Below, piece by piece: positions 40,191 through 53,690 of a DNA stretch of 64,000 nt; the stretch's first letter is position 1, and each line of letters begins with the position of its first letter. Source of the DNA: Callaeas wilsoni (taxonomy: Eukaryota > Chordata > Aves > Passeriformes > Callaeidae); NCBI GenBank assembly GCA_013398955.1, contig VWPU01019251.1, forward strand, positions 1 through 64,000, written 5' to 3'. A model generated the notes under the pieces. The model was given only the letters and a program-made list of their open reading frames with translations. It made no database searches and had not been told where the DNA came from. The position numbers were made by a program, and so were the translations under genes.

Positions 40191-42663
40191 ATTAGAATTA
40201 ATGAAACAACTTATCAAGTTTTTCAAGTAAGAAAAAGAACACAGTTACAAAGAGCTACTAATACTCAAATGCTTTATTTCTGTGCTGAAAATCAGAATAT
40301 TCTGAAATTAAAATATGGTAATGAAAGGTGTTAGGGCTTGCAGAGCCATGGAGTTAAAGATATGACTGGGTGAATTCTATTCCCTCCCTCACATATGGGT
40401 GAAAATATCCTGAAAAACCAAGATAAATCAAACAACATAAAAAAACTGCTATGATATATAGATGTGTGAGAGAGAGTGCATATGCAATGGAGAGAAATTG
40501 CCACTTTAAAGATTGCATTTACACCTTTTCTGAACATCAAAGGTAAACTTAAAAAGGAAAATAAACAAGTAACACAAAGTATATCATCAGTTGCTCAAGA
40601 AATTTATGCTCTTTTAATAGGTTTCAGAGTGCACTTGAAATAACTTCTTGACTTAATTGGTTTGCTTTCAAGTTTTAGGCTATTTTTCATCAGCAGTACC
40701 CCACTTAGTTGGATTGCACCAGTGGTTTGGGGTCTTAAAAGTAAGTGGGCACTAAGATGAAAAACATTTTAATTCATTAGGCAATCCATCAAAAGGAAAT
40801 AAAATGGGCAGATAAATTGCTACAAGTCTAAGTTGAGAGTAAGGAACTGAATAATTGCGTAATCTTTCAGCTCTGTCATTACAGATTCTGCAGAGTTGCT
40901 ATAGTCAGGCTTGCACAAACCTCTTTATAATTTTTTCACAGCCAAACAATTTGATACAACTTTACACTAAACATCTAATGAATGTGGCTTTGTGAAATGG
41001 TGCAATACACAGCAGTAAGAGATTGTGCTGTTATACTATTTTTGATCCAATGTAAGTTCAAACGTCACTTTAGAATATGATTCTACGAGCCTGATCAACA
41101 TGAGGTCGTTCCAGGTTTCCTTGGGATTTCTTCTCACAGTTTGTCTCAATCTTCTAAGATTTACCATGTTCAAAAGCAACAATATATTTCCATGTTTGGC
41201 CATGCAAATATTTTTCAATCTGCTCAGTTCCAATGAAGAAACTTGAAATATATTTTCATACACTTAGCCCAGAATCAACGAGAATACTTCTAATAAAAGG
41301 GATAGAATGTGACAGCTAGGTAATTGCACATATTCTGAAGCCAGTCGCCCTTTCAGATCACTGCTACTGCATACCTGAGCCTGCAAGATGCCACTGTATG
41401 CTGGAGCCTGCTGCCCCAGGCACAAGGGATTGGTGGGAAGTGTAAGGATTCACGCGCTGCAGGATGCTGCAGGAGGCTGCAGGAGGCGCAGATTCCCAGC
41501 GGGAAACTGACACTTGGCAGCCTAGTAAAAAAATGCCTGAGATACACTACGGCTACCTCCTTACAGAGCAGCATGACTTTCAGAGGAAGGCCAAACCTGG
41601 TCCACATTGTTTCATTACTTATCTACGTTGTTTTAACAATACCAGGTTATTATTCTTTTCTGCAGAACTGAAGCTAAAGAACTGTTCAGAGTAAAATCTA
41701 AAATATCTTCAACTTGACAGCTAAATCTTCACAAATTAGTGTTGAGAAATGGTTTTAAGTTCATCCCAGTCCACAGTAAATATGTGACACAGAATGTAAA
41801 CTAAATTTGGTTAAATTTTTCTTGGTATCTTGAGAATATTTGTTGGCTATGTTGAATAATGCTTAAATAGATCTGTCTTGCACATATTAGTATGACAAGA
41901 AGCCTATTAGCAATATTTTAAAATTCTGCTTCAGTACAGTGAATAGTATGAACTCCTATCTGAGTAATTTAGAAGTCTTCATAGCTTTAAAATTCTAAAC
42001 ACATTCTTTAGCCAAAGGAAACAATTTTTTCTGGCTAGTTTTTCTTACAAAAGAAGTATGTAAATACCTGCTGAGTTAACTATACAATATACTACTCACA
42101 CGGTTATCCCCAAAGCAAACAGCACATTCACACACACATATAAAACCAGTATTTAGTGAACCTATCTCCTTATTTTCCTAGTAAAACGGTATCAAGAACT
42201 GAAAATCCTAGTTTAGGGAATATTTTATTTGCCATGTTATACAGGCTAAAAGTTGTTCATAACATGCAGCACCCCAGGTACACATAAAATATGTACATGA
42301 AATCTCTCCATCACTGGCACTGAAATTTTTATAGCTTGTCATTGGTGATACTTTGAAGTCACTATGACCCAAAAGAAAACCAGACAAAAAATATAATTCA
42401 TAATTTTTGTAGAAGCTTGTTAATAATTTTCCCAGTTGTAATAACTACTTCAAAGCCTGCTGAAAAGCTTTAAAGAACTGTTTGACATTTTACAAAATAA
42501 TAACAGGATACTCTCCTTTCCCATTTAATATAAATATAATAGAAGTATTGTCATATTGTTAGGTATAAAACCATTTTAAAATAGTGGCCAAATAATGACA
42601 GTGGAAATACTTGGTAGAGAATTATCAGGAGAAAGTGATATCTACCCCAACGTGTTTGTGTCT
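40191..42663. other. Noncoding DNA with a short GC-rich repeat
   Basis: AT-rich except for about 41380-41520, where three tandem 10-base units of GCTGCAGGAG type (41456-41485) lie inside a GC-richer patch. No gene or transposon was recognised. Confidence 0.55.
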
Positions 42664-42708
42664 ATCCCATCCCATCCAATCCCATCTCATCCCATCCCAT
42701 CCCATCCC
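42664..42708. repeat. (TCCCA)n pentanucleotide microsatellite
   Basis: About nine tandem copies of TCCCA, with two interrupting substitutions (CCAAT, CTCAT). Expected to vary in length between individuals. Confidence 0.95.
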
Positions 42709-42879
42709 TATTTGGAATAATATTAAAGTAAGTGATTTTTTTAATGAACTGCAGAATACCAGTGAGAGCACAGGGTATTGGAGGGGGCAGACAATGCTAA
42801 TACGGAAAAGGAGAAGGGTCCAGCTTAACTCCAATATGTAAAGCAGACCACTAACCAAGACTCTAAAGGATAAGATTAT

Positions 42880-43100
42880 AATAAACAGTCAAAATAGCTT
42901 AAAGTGTTGCCAGATCATTATGACTTTCTTTGGCAAAATAACCAATCAGATACAGGTTGAAACGGAAAGCTGTCTTTCGGTTTCATCTATCTTGAGTTCA
43001 GTAAAACTTTGGGTAGTGCTTTATGTGACATACTCAGGAATGAAACAGGTATGCCTGGGTTAGATTCAATTAAGATTTGACAGAAACAGATATTATGGAC
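42880..43100 (+). mobile_element. Old CR1 LINE fragment, reverse transcriptase region
   Basis: The text 'tttcatctatcttgagttca' and then 'gtaaaactttgggtagtgc' follows the CR1 ORF2 stretch for the Asp-Phe-Ser-Lys-Ala-Phe segment. The next bases, 'gacatactcaggaatgaaac', continue the same alignment. It is more diverged than the other CR1s here, with no intact frame, and probably belongs to an older subfamily. Boundaries are approximate. Confidence 0.45.
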
Positions 43101-45008
43101 AAAACCAAATATAGAAAAAAACTTCTGTCAAGCAGTAATACCACATCTTGAATTAAGTCCTTTAGACTCTATCATGTTTCCATTACTGTCTTGAAGTAAA
43201 CCATTAAATGACTAAGAGTTGGTTTTTAAAGCAGAAAAGGGATGAAAAGCATTTAAAATAGATGGACTAACAGGTAAGTGATCTTGGTAACCTGGACACT
43301 GAGAACAACACTGTGAAAAATACACTGATTGATTACTCTCCTTGCTCTTCTTATACAGGAAGCTTGCATAATTTGGAGCCAGAGTAATTTGGCCTAGATG
43401 CCATTTTAAAGATAATGATAGCCAAAACCTGAAACATATTTCATGCTCATTGGATACCACACACAACAGATCAATTAGGTTACTTAAAATCTTCATAAAG
43501 TTTCTGGATGTATGTGATCCTGCATTAAACTGTTACATAATGATCTCTTCCGTTATCTTCATCTCTTTCATTCTGATAGAAGTAATAATATTCATTCAAT
43601 TCAATTTTCAAAATTATTTTTCAGGCAATCAATATGAAAGCTAATTTAAGAATAATGCATGAATATATTAAATATTAAAGGAAAAAACTGTAAATTGGGT
43701 GATAAATTGAGTAAATTATGTAGATAATCAGAAGTTATAGAAGAGTAAATATATATGTTTTTTTCAAATTTAAAATGACAACTGTCAACATCCAACAATC
43801 TGAAGGGCCTCCCACTGTTACCAGCACTTATTTTTCTGTATTATTACACACTTTAGGAACCATAAATCTACACTGTTAGCTGCTGAACAGAACGGCAACA
43901 ACAAACTTAATCCCTATCTCCTAGTCCTTAGGCTCCAAGGAAAAGAAACTGACATAGGCAGACCTAGATAAATTAATACAACCAAGAAAACAAATTAAGA
44001 AAATGGCACAGTATTGGTCAGCATGGTAGGGAGCAGGCATACCATATCAGAAGTCATGTAATAGTTTAGATGTTCTGGATGTTGTGGTACTGAGTGGCAT
44101 AAAGACTTACCTAAGAACCTGTGCAATATTTATCAACAGAGCAGATAAGCTACTTTATTGAACTTAAATAGGCTTGGTTTAAATTCAGCAGTCATAGGAT
44201 AGAGGTGAAAAAAAGAGAAGCAGATAGGCAAATTAATTTTTCATTTCCATTTGACTGCTTCTGAAAACTAATACCTTTTTTTGGACTCTCTTCAGACTGT
44301 TCTCATGGAAAATTAAAATACTGACTGCCAAGCAAGGCATTGGAGATTTTGATTCTCCCCTCCAGTTTAGGTACATAACTTCCTGTATCAAAATCAATAG
44401 GCATTAGACACTTAAATGCATAGCACTGTGCCCAGAATAAATTATGCCAAGAAAAAGGTCACAGATCTTAGGTGTGTTAGCAGTCTGTATATGAAAAGAG
44501 TTGTCCTTCTGCCACTTTCTTTTTCTCTTTTATTGCAGATTTTTGTGATACATAAATTGTTCTTGTGTTTTAGCCAAGTGACCAGGTAATAATTTTAGAT
44601 TTGGCCTAAATTTTTGAAAGATAATAGGACGACAAGTCTCTCAACTATTTCTGTGTGGATACCACTTCAAAATTCATGATTATACATTCAAACTGGAAAA
44701 TTAAAAGTAGTATAGAGTGAGAAGGAATATAAAGATGTGACAAACTCAACTATACACCGACAGAAAACAAGCATATGAGAAAAACATACTTTCATTTTCT
44801 CTTTTATGTAGAAATAATGAAATGAAGATACTTATCTGACCTTTGTAATTCTTGTAAAAAAAAATCTCAAAGAAGTTCTGGTAAAACTGTGAGATAAAGG
44901 TATGGTCTGAAAAGTAATGGAGCTGGAAAGTATCGTAACAAACAGGTGAATGACAGAATTTAAATTGAAATGTGCTTTGTGACTTTGTAAATCGCAATGT
45001 CAGAAGTA
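43101..45008. other. AT-rich noncoding DNA with an intron-like signal pair
   Basis: A consensus donor, CAG|GTAAGT (GT at 43274), is followed 85 bases later by a strong branch site, pyrimidine tract and acceptor, CTTCTTATACAG (AG ending 43358). No open frame spans the pair, so there is no gene model to attach it to. Nothing else was recognised. Confidence 0.45.
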
Positions 45009-45043
45009 TTTTTTTTTTCTTTTTTCTTTCTTTTTCCCCTCCC
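45009..45043. repeat. Polypyrimidine low-complexity tract
   Basis: A T-rich run interrupted only by C, ending in a short CCCCTCCC segment. Confidence 0.9.
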
Positions 45044-48000
45044 AAATAGATGGTTTCAAATGTAGATTAAATTGCCTGTAATTGTGTATGACTGCAATAG
45101 ATTCCTAGACTATATATGCATAAATAAGATGAATATGCTTATATAATTTTTTTTTAAAGAGAGCAGAATCTGAAGAAGACAATAACAAGGTTGTCTAAAC
45201 TCATAATTTTGCTAGTAAAATAGAAATAAAAAGAAAGAGAACAGTTTCATTCCAAATACTTTTCCAGCCAATTTAAAAAGAAATACAAAATCATTTAAAA
45301 ATAGAGAAGTCTGTGAAACATAATAGAACAATATGAGGAAACCCCTCTGGCACCAATTTACTCAGTCTAGGACTATAAAAGGTGCAGAGAACCCAAGCAT
45401 ACATCCTGCATGTGGTTTTCCTTGGCATTATTTACTTCAGGAAATGTTCCTGCCTGTTGTATAAAGTCTGGCCAGTGTTCATGCAGAGCACTGGGATGCA
45501 GGATTATGATGAAATTCTTAACAAAAAAGGCACACAAAAAAAGGCACAAAAAAGGGGTATTTTCTCTGCAGCTTGCATATTGCTCTTCAGACAGACAAAA
45601 ACAAGGAAAATTTAGTCCTGCTAAATAGACTAAGACAAAATATAGTACTTGCTCTGTAGAACCATTATGATGTCCATGTTACACGTACTGGAGCTGTGTA
45701 GAAAATCACTGGTTCAACCAATTTAAGCATGTCACTAATGGGTTAAAAGTACAGAATATTTTTAAAAATTCTTTGTATCCCTAAAGACTTTGTCTCAAAC
45801 ACTTTTTTAAAATCCTCAGCTGTAGGAGATCAATGAGAAAGTTGACATTGGCCTCAGCAGGATCTGATGTTTTACCTCAGATCTCCATAGAAAAATTTAA
45901 GGTGTTACTTATTACTAGAAAATCACATTTAAAAATTGCTAAGGCATTTTCCTGTAGAACGTCACCAACCATGTACAGTTCCACCATATAAATGTTTGAA
46001 AGCATAAGGATTTTCAAGCTTCTGAGACAAAGCAGAAGACAGAGAACAGCAGAACTGAACTTCAGGGGTGTACAGCTCACAAACTCTATTTTAAAAGCCT
46101 CTATTCCATCAATGTAGTTCAAATTCTTTTTCAGGACTGACTTGACATGTCAGCTATTCCCAACCAAGAAACAAACATTCCTACACAAACTCTATGAGAA
46201 ACTAAAAGGGGCCTTTTCAGGCAACAGACTGTAGATGCTTTCTACTATATTTTGCAGCTGTCATTTCAAAACCTCACATTCTTGGGGTATTAGGTAATTG
46301 CCTCCACGTCAGCTATTCTCTGTTCCAGTGTAAAGGTGACTTCCATGCAAAACAAGTCATCTACTCACATTATTTTAAAATCAGAAATTATTGCTCTCAG
46401 GGATTTTCTTCTTAAATGAATGAAAAAACACTATTACTTGACTTTTTTAAACAGCATTTTGTTAAAGACAACTTCATCGTTAGTTGTTGTTATAATCTGA
46501 AGGACTTCTTGTTTCTCTTCTGATACCTGAATTTTAGGATTTTCTCCATAGGCATACTTTTCCTGTTATTAAAGTTACTTCACAAAGAGAGCATTTTTAC
46601 TTCCATTCTTTTCTTGTCTTAGAATTTCAAAATTAATGCAATTGTACTCTATACAATTTGCAAGATTTATGACTTTTAATGCTGTTTCTGAATTTTTTGG
46701 GGGGGAAAAAAAGCCGTTTTCTCCAGAAAATTTATATGATATATTGAAGTTTTGCAAGTACAGTTAAGGTAATTACCTTAATAAAGATTAGTGTGTTCCC
46801 ATTCAGTCTTTTTATTTCTAGTCACCAAGCTTGTCTCCTACCTCACATTACTTTGCAGTTCTTTCACTTACTGTTGAATACCTAACCCTTTCTTTGTGCT
46901 GAGTTTCAGATATAATTTACTTTTAAAATTATCCCTTCCCAATTTAAAAAGTAATTTTCATTTAAGTACAATGGTTAGACAATTACAAGGATTTCAACAG
47001 AAAGTACCTTATCAACAGTGGTTCCAGTTTTCTAACAAACAGACATAGATGTGCAAATATGCATATTTATTGTTATCTTCAAGCTTCATACAAAGAGAGA
47101 GTAGCATTAATCAGCCCATTTTTCTACAAAGCTGCAGTATTTCTGCAAAGTTTGTAGGAATTTCACTGTTCATCGTATCACTGAACAATCTGACAAGAGC
47201 TCAAATTTCTTTCTAAAACATCAGCTAAGAAAATAACTGCAAGAATCTCAGCTTTTAGTTCCACAGCCTGTTCCCAGTTTCTCTAGGGAAATTTGAAAAT
47301 GCAATGCAGTGCTGAGCCCATTTCACATCTGTAGTTGCCCATTGCAGCAGACCACCACAAGTAACAGTGGGGATTCAGGGAGGCAAGGGAGCTCCCCAGG
47401 CTGCCAAGAAAGGAACAAGCTGCTTGGGAAGCACAGTCTGCTTGAACAGCATGTCTCCTCTTTCTACACACAGAGCTCAGAAGGCTGCATCCACTCACAT
47501 AACAGTGGAATGTTGAGGTTGGCTCCGTATGTGAACGGTGACCCTTTTAAACAGCAAATTTACTACTACCAGCTCCTCACAGGCAGTAGCCAGGGAAACT
47601 ATTTCATCATTCTAGGGCACACAGTGCAACTCACCAGCTGGAACATATTACAGTTTTTGTTCTCGAATGACAAACCTCATCTGCATTACTGAGGAGCCTC
47701 AAGCATCAACCCAACAGCAAAGACAAGGATTTTTGGGGTTTCAATCTAGCAGTACTATATAAAAACTTTGGAAATATATTTTAATTTTTGATCCCTCAAG
47801 GCTAAAATACAATTGATTAAAATTAGTGAGTGCCTGTAGTATTTTTACACAAAATGAAGGCATTGCTACACATTACTGAAATAATTAGAGAAGTTCCTCT
47901 TTTCTCACTTCCTTCACTGCTCAAGATTTTACCACTTGGGAAAAGAAAAATAAGAAAAAAAAAAGTAAAAAGCCTGAAAAGGGAACACAGAAAACAAAGC

Positions 48001-49039
48001 AGCAACACAGTTTGCATAAACTAAGCATATGGTTTACCACTAACTCACTCTTCCAACTTCTCTCAGAAACTAAACACCCAATCTAATTTTTGCAATAAAT
48101 ATTTTTGCTCTTATACCACATCGATAAAAATTTTACTTTAGTTAAGTAATACATTAAAATCAGTATTTTGCTAGAATCAGCAGTAGACTTTTCACAGTGT
48201 ACATTTTCTTCCAAAAATCAGAATATCAAGGCATGGCAAATTGGTAAAATGTACAGACTGAGACCTCCTTCCTCTGTGAGACCAGAAAAAATACTGCTCT
48301 ATGAACCAATTACCTGGCTGTGATGCTAGCCTGCTGCACAAGTACTTCTGCCAAGTCTTCAGCTCCAGCTACTGTGCACTCATTTTTCAAATGCCCAGGC
48401 TCAGTTATTTATTCAGGACAGCTCATTTAAACAGCTAAATAATTGGTGGAGTCAGACCACATTTGGCCTCCAGCATTCCTTGGATGTCTGACCTCTAGAA
48501 GTGTACAAAAATTTATTACAAAATGTACAAGTCTGGAGTGGGACTGCAGCAGCTATTTGCCTTGACAAGCTCTCTGTCAATGCCAGTTCAGGGGTGCTGT
48601 CAAAGCCAGAAAGACATTTACCCCATTTTTTTTTATGAGATGAGCAATAACACAGCCACAACAGCTTGTAAAACATCAAATACATTTCCATAAAATGCTT
48701 ACTAAAACTATTTAGTGACACCTTAACACAAAGAACTATTTTTTAGATTTCTTCCTATTACACAGCTTGTAGGGCCATTTTCTTACAAGTAATCTCCCAT
48801 TACAGTTATGAGACAATACTTCATTTACTTCTGATGTGCTTTCCTACAAAATATTTTTATTTTTTCAGTGCATTTTTAAAAAATGTCTTCCTTTCATGTA
48901 CATTTTTCTTAATATATGCTTTTAAAGAAGATTTATCACTTAGTGTATGTAAAAAATGGAGAAAGTGCTCAAAACTCCATTTCCAGAGTAGCAGTAGAAC
49001 CATACAAGTAATGTAATTAATTTCTACACACATTCACAG
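45044..49039. other. Noncoding DNA, GC-richer at 47320-47700
   Basis: This includes the longest plus-strand open frame in the window (127 codons, 47309-47692, starting at GTG, not ATG). The frame lies in a moderately GC-rich patch, but I recognise no domain and see no convincing exon boundaries. The open frame after a TATA-like ACTATAAAAGG near 45371 is likewise unrecognised. Confidence 0.5.
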
Positions 49040-50100
49040 ACACAGAGGAGCACAGAGACGGGAGAAGTGATACCCCAACCACCCAGTCACAGAAAGGGAG
49101 TCCCCACCTGGCCATTCCCTGGAGAATTGATGGGAGAGGCTCCACACTGCACCTTAGAGACTGAAGGCTTACTGCCATGGGGCATGGGACAAGTTATGGG
49201 GTACCAGGGAAGAGCACTTTGGGCTTGGATGAGACTTAGCCTGGGATGTACAGGAGAGGAAGCAAGAGTGGGGGAAAAGACAGATAAGGTGGTTTGCAGA
49301 GGAGCAAGCATGGTAAAATAGAAGGATAAGGGGCTAAAGCAGGTGGCTGGCTCCCTTGTCTGACTATGCCCTCTGCCAAATCCCCAGAGTCTGTTCTGTC
49401 TGCTTATTAAACTGCACATCTTACTCTGTTCCTGGGAAAGGGGCTATCCATTCTATGCCAAAGCAACTGGGGCCAGACGGCTTATACATGTGTCAGCAAC
49501 TGGACAAAGTCCTTGTGTATTTGCCAACGAGCATCAAGACAAGCTAGCCAGCGAGTAGTCTCAGTGGCCTGGGGGCCACGTGCTGTGAGCAAGGCACCCG
49601 GAGAAGGCAGCTACCAGAGGGTCCAGGTTATGGCCCATTTGCATGTAAGTGTCTGAGTGGAAGGCAGCAGAGCCTGCCAGGGTTGGATCTGGTTGGGTCT
49701 CGAAGCCTGGTCATGAAGAGATCCAAAGTGTGTGTGGGTGTCCTGGTGCACACATGCACGCTGACACAAATGAGGAAACCAGGGACCAGCTGCTGGACAC
49801 ATAACTACCGGGACTTCAGCCCGCTCCTGGAGGGGCCATCAACATATGTATGTCCCAATAACAGACCTTCATCCTGATCAGCCAGACGAGGACATGAGAT
49901 GCAAACTGAGCTGTTTGGGCTTGCCCTGAATGCCAAGTGGTTCTATCTGTGCTGATATGTGTGGCCATGACCATGCTCATGTGCTTATCAGCGCTGCACC
50001 CCACTGAGTGCCCATGAGGAAGGCACGCTCATGCTGCACCCAGGCTGGCCCTGACAACACGGACGTGCACCACCTCACCTCCACCAGGCATGGATGAAGA
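49040..50100 (+). mobile_element. GC-rich inserted repeat, probably an LTR retroelement piece
   Basis: About 1 kb is sharply GC-richer than the AT-rich flanks and reads like interspersed-repeat sequence. 'gtctgttctgtctgcttatt' carries an ATTAAA poly(A)-like signal near 49406-49411, and later blocks such as 'tgccagggttggatctggtt' and 'agcatcaagacaagctagcc' resemble avian LTR-element sequence I recall but cannot name. No intact coding frame was seen (110 codons at most). The orientation is inferred from the ATTAAA. The ends and class are uncertain; a GC-rich unique segment is the alternative. Confidence 0.5.
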
Positions 50101-53100
50101 TACAAAACCCAAGATCATTTGCCAAACTGTATGCATTGTCACACTGCAAACCCTTAAAGCAAAAAAAATGTTACATCTCATAAAGCTGGAAGGACAATTC
50201 AAAAGAGAAACTACTACATTGTTTCAAGAACAAAAATTGGGACAAGTGAATCATAGAAACCGTTAACACAGTCAACGCTCATGTTGCTGGAAACTTTAGT
50301 ATCCATGACTAACTTAGTAAATAAGTATGAATTATTTACTCTTTCTTTGTGTTTAGTGCTATAGAAGAAAGACAAAAAAAGAATCTGAACGTTCAATTAG
50401 ATCTTTAGTGGACGGTTTCATTTGAGCTGTGGAGGAGTTTTCAGTAATTAATAGCCAGCTGCACATCCTGATATAATGCCAGATGGGTCCTGCGTCATTA
50501 AGCATTACTGAAACAAGTGGCTATTTATCAGGTAATGATCCAGGAAAATAAATCCTTGGAAAAGGAAAACAGTTTTCTTAAGAGGCAAAGATGTATTTAA
50601 GGATTAACTTGGTGGTCATTATTTAATTCCATTTAAGAAAAAGTAAGTGCATAAAATGCTCTTTCCTGTGCAAATTATTCATATATGAGAGGGACAGAAT
50701 CTAGTACTAATCAGCATTTATGATTCCAAGTAAGTTGTTTTTACAAAATCATAACACCATTGAACATTATATATTTAAGATGTTACTTTTTAGTTATTTA
50801 TAGATTTGCCTAAAATTATTCATCTATCCAGTCAGAAATCTTTACATTGAGTATAAATCCCAAGATTGTTCACTATTGACATCGTAGTTTTGCCAAATGA
50901 GATTTCTGAGTTCCTGTGTGATAATGGGAGACCTAATCTTAGTCACACGCACACTCTTCAAAGATGATCTTCACAGCTACCTCCCTCAATTTTGGCAGTG
51001 CTTAGCTCTGAACTTCGAAGATAGATTAGTAGAAAGAGTATTCTCAACTGCAAAAAAGTTGATTTGAACAGTATATATATTATGTTTTGTACTACTGAAG
51101 TACCAGAAATGCTGGATAGTTAGTTTCTGAATACTGCAAATTACTTTCTCCACATTAGTAAACAGTACTTCATATTCCAAATCTCTATCTGTAGAACACA
51201 TCTAATGACATTTTGTCAGTGCTGTTACAGCACAGCTTTAAATCGTTGTAAAGCACATAGCTTCTACAACGGGAAGAGTTCATGAAGGAATAGGCCTTCT
51301 CAAATCTGGTGCAGACTTTAAATTGTTTATTTTGAACAAGAAGTGCTGAGGTGTCGAGTGAATGAGAAATACTGGGCAACTGCCAAGGCAGTGAGGGATA
51401 AGGTGTACTGTGGAAACTACATTGTGCTTTTGTGCATTTGGAACAAGTAACTCACATGCATAGGAATGCCAATTTTCCAGTCACCATAAGGTGCAAATTA
51501 CCAAAATTGTAACATTTCCTAACTTTTTTCCTTCAAACCTTCTTTTTTTTAACAAGATTAGGTTTGTTTTCATGCAAGCTCATAAACCACAGTTTCGCTC
51601 TTTGCCACAAAGGTGACTTACAGATGATGCTAAATTTATTCAAACAGCTGCATGTGAAATCATGCCTTAGTACATTCTGTAAACTTCAATGAGAGGAAAC
51701 AGGGAGTCTATTAAAAAGCCTCTTTGCAACTACTCAATTTGCATGTGCATAACAAGCTCATGAGAATGTAACTGGTGATTTCCACATTCCCCATCATTAA
51801 ACTTTTGCACGCTAGAGATTTACGAGGAACAATTGGTTTGGTACAGTCAGGAAAAGTACTTAAACACTTTTAAATACTTTTGTAAATGTAAATATTTTAA
51901 CTGCGTATAAGACTAACAGCGTTATGTCCCACTATATGGAGGTACATGAAGGAAAGATGCTTAATTGTTTATAATGACATTGTCTTCAACAGTGGGTATA
52001 AAATTTGTGGCCTTATATTTCTATTCCTGCCTATCCCCGGCTCTCAAGGGAAATAAACTCAAAAGAAATGTTTTCTTTATATGGTAAATGCCAAGACAGA
52101 AAAAAAATTAACTGTAAAAATTTCTACAGCAAGAACATTTAAAACAGTAAGAAAAAAAGTCCAAGCCACTAATATTCATCTTTGCTGTCAGGTACTATCT
52201 TTCCATCTGAAAACGGTTAAATAGAAGGCAAGGAACTGCATGACATCCAGAAATTTTCAAGAGATGTTTTTCTAAGGCTTTTGCAATGACCTGATTCGAA
52301 AGAGGGCAAAACAAGGTTAAAGACTGACAAACAATTGCTATCACCCTCAAAGATGGTTTCTTTTTTATATATGATAAACTTTTTAAAAAAAAACAAGAAC
52401 ATGAACAAGCTTTTCTTCAGTGAGAAACTGATAATATCTAACAGTATCCAGTATTCCCTAAGTTTCATAAATCTACATTTCAGTGAGTAACCAGTTCAGA
52501 AAAAAAAAAAATCTGACGTAACCTAATTACATTCCAAATGAAAATGGAGGATGTTCTCCATACAACAGGTTGTTGTTACTTGAGGGATTTCCTGCCAAAG
52601 GATGTTGAAGATGAAAAGGTTTACAAAGTTTCCAGAAGACACTGGACAAAAGCTTAGGAAATACTTGAGCTGAAAATAATCGGAGGCTGGGAGAGTAGTT
52701 GTGGGAAGTATCATATTGCGCTTTCTTTTGTGAACATCTGCTTACAGCCTGAATGCCAGTCCACAGGTACCATGGGTTTCACCCATTACATCATTCCTAA
52801 AGGACTGTTACACAATAAAACTGACCATATACAATAAGATTGAATTAAAACAATTTTATCTGGACAACATGATGTAGTATGAGCTACAGAATTAGAAAGA
52901 GAAGTTAGCCTTCAGGACCCCATAAACATTTTGTCCTTGTTGTGCACATCTCTCTACCTTGGAATTCTACCCCACCCCTGCCCCTGAACTGGGATTAAAC
53001 TCTTTGAGGCAGAGGTTACTTCTTACTATGAATTCCAACAATGCCAGCTATCAAAACAAAATTCTTAATCTTAATTATAATCTTTACACTCAACTGTAAT

Positions 53101-53575
53101 AGTAATAAGTAATATATTTTTTGAAAACAAAGACAGGAGAAACTGCTTCCTGTGCTTCCATTTATCCCCCTGTAAATTTGGTAAACAGAAAGGAATGTTA
53201 CAAATTACCTTTCCAAAATGAACTTTGATATTCTTACAGGAAACACAATATTAAATCAAAAATTTACCATTAAACGAAATATCCCAGAAAACACAGAAAA
53301 AGAATAAATAAGGAAATTAAAATAACAAATCTTCAGTTCTCTCATGCAAAAATATTTTTAATAATAAGCTACCCAAGCAAACATAAAAATATATTTAAAA
53401 TATGATGTTCCTGATTTCTTTCTAGATTAGTGCTAATTATACAACTAGGCACTATTACACAAAAGTGAGAGAAGAACCTTAGAATTGCAGATCCAAATTC
53501 CAGATTTCTTAAGACAAGAGAAAACTGCTTTCCAACTTCTGGGAAAAGGATGTTGCATGCTATTTACCACCTTTT
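50101..53575. other. AT-rich noncoding DNA, motif-dense near 50420-50530
   Basis: Unique-looking DNA. The stretch at 50420-50530 packs CAGCTG and CAGATG E-boxes with several TAATTA/ATTA homeodomain-type cores, and an octamer-like ATTTGCAT occurs near 51738. These could mark conserved enhancers, but only conservation data could show it. Confidence 0.45.
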
Positions 53576-53624
53576 CCCCCACTCCTGTCCCTGCTCTTCC
53601 TCCCCACCCTGTCATCCCATCCCC
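53576..53624 (-). repeat. C-rich tract (G-quadruplex potential on minus strand)
   Basis: Six runs of three to five C (53576-53580, 53589-53591, 53602-53605, 53607-53609, 53616-53618, 53621-53624) lie within 49 bases. The minus strand therefore has enough G-runs for a quadruplex. Confidence 0.8.
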
Positions 53625-53690
53625 ATACACACACAAAAGCAACTTCTAACTCCTACAGAGAAAGGTATGCGTTCTGTCATTTTCAAGATT

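Noticed and set aside
45371..45628. TATA-like ACTATAAAAGG followed by 72-77-codon open frames
   Set aside because: TATA-like strings are frequent in this AT-rich DNA, and the frames match nothing I recognise.
47309..47692. Longest plus-strand open frame (127 codons)
   Set aside because: It begins at GTG, matches no family I know and has no clear splice or promoter context. The GC-richer patch alone is not evidence of a gene.
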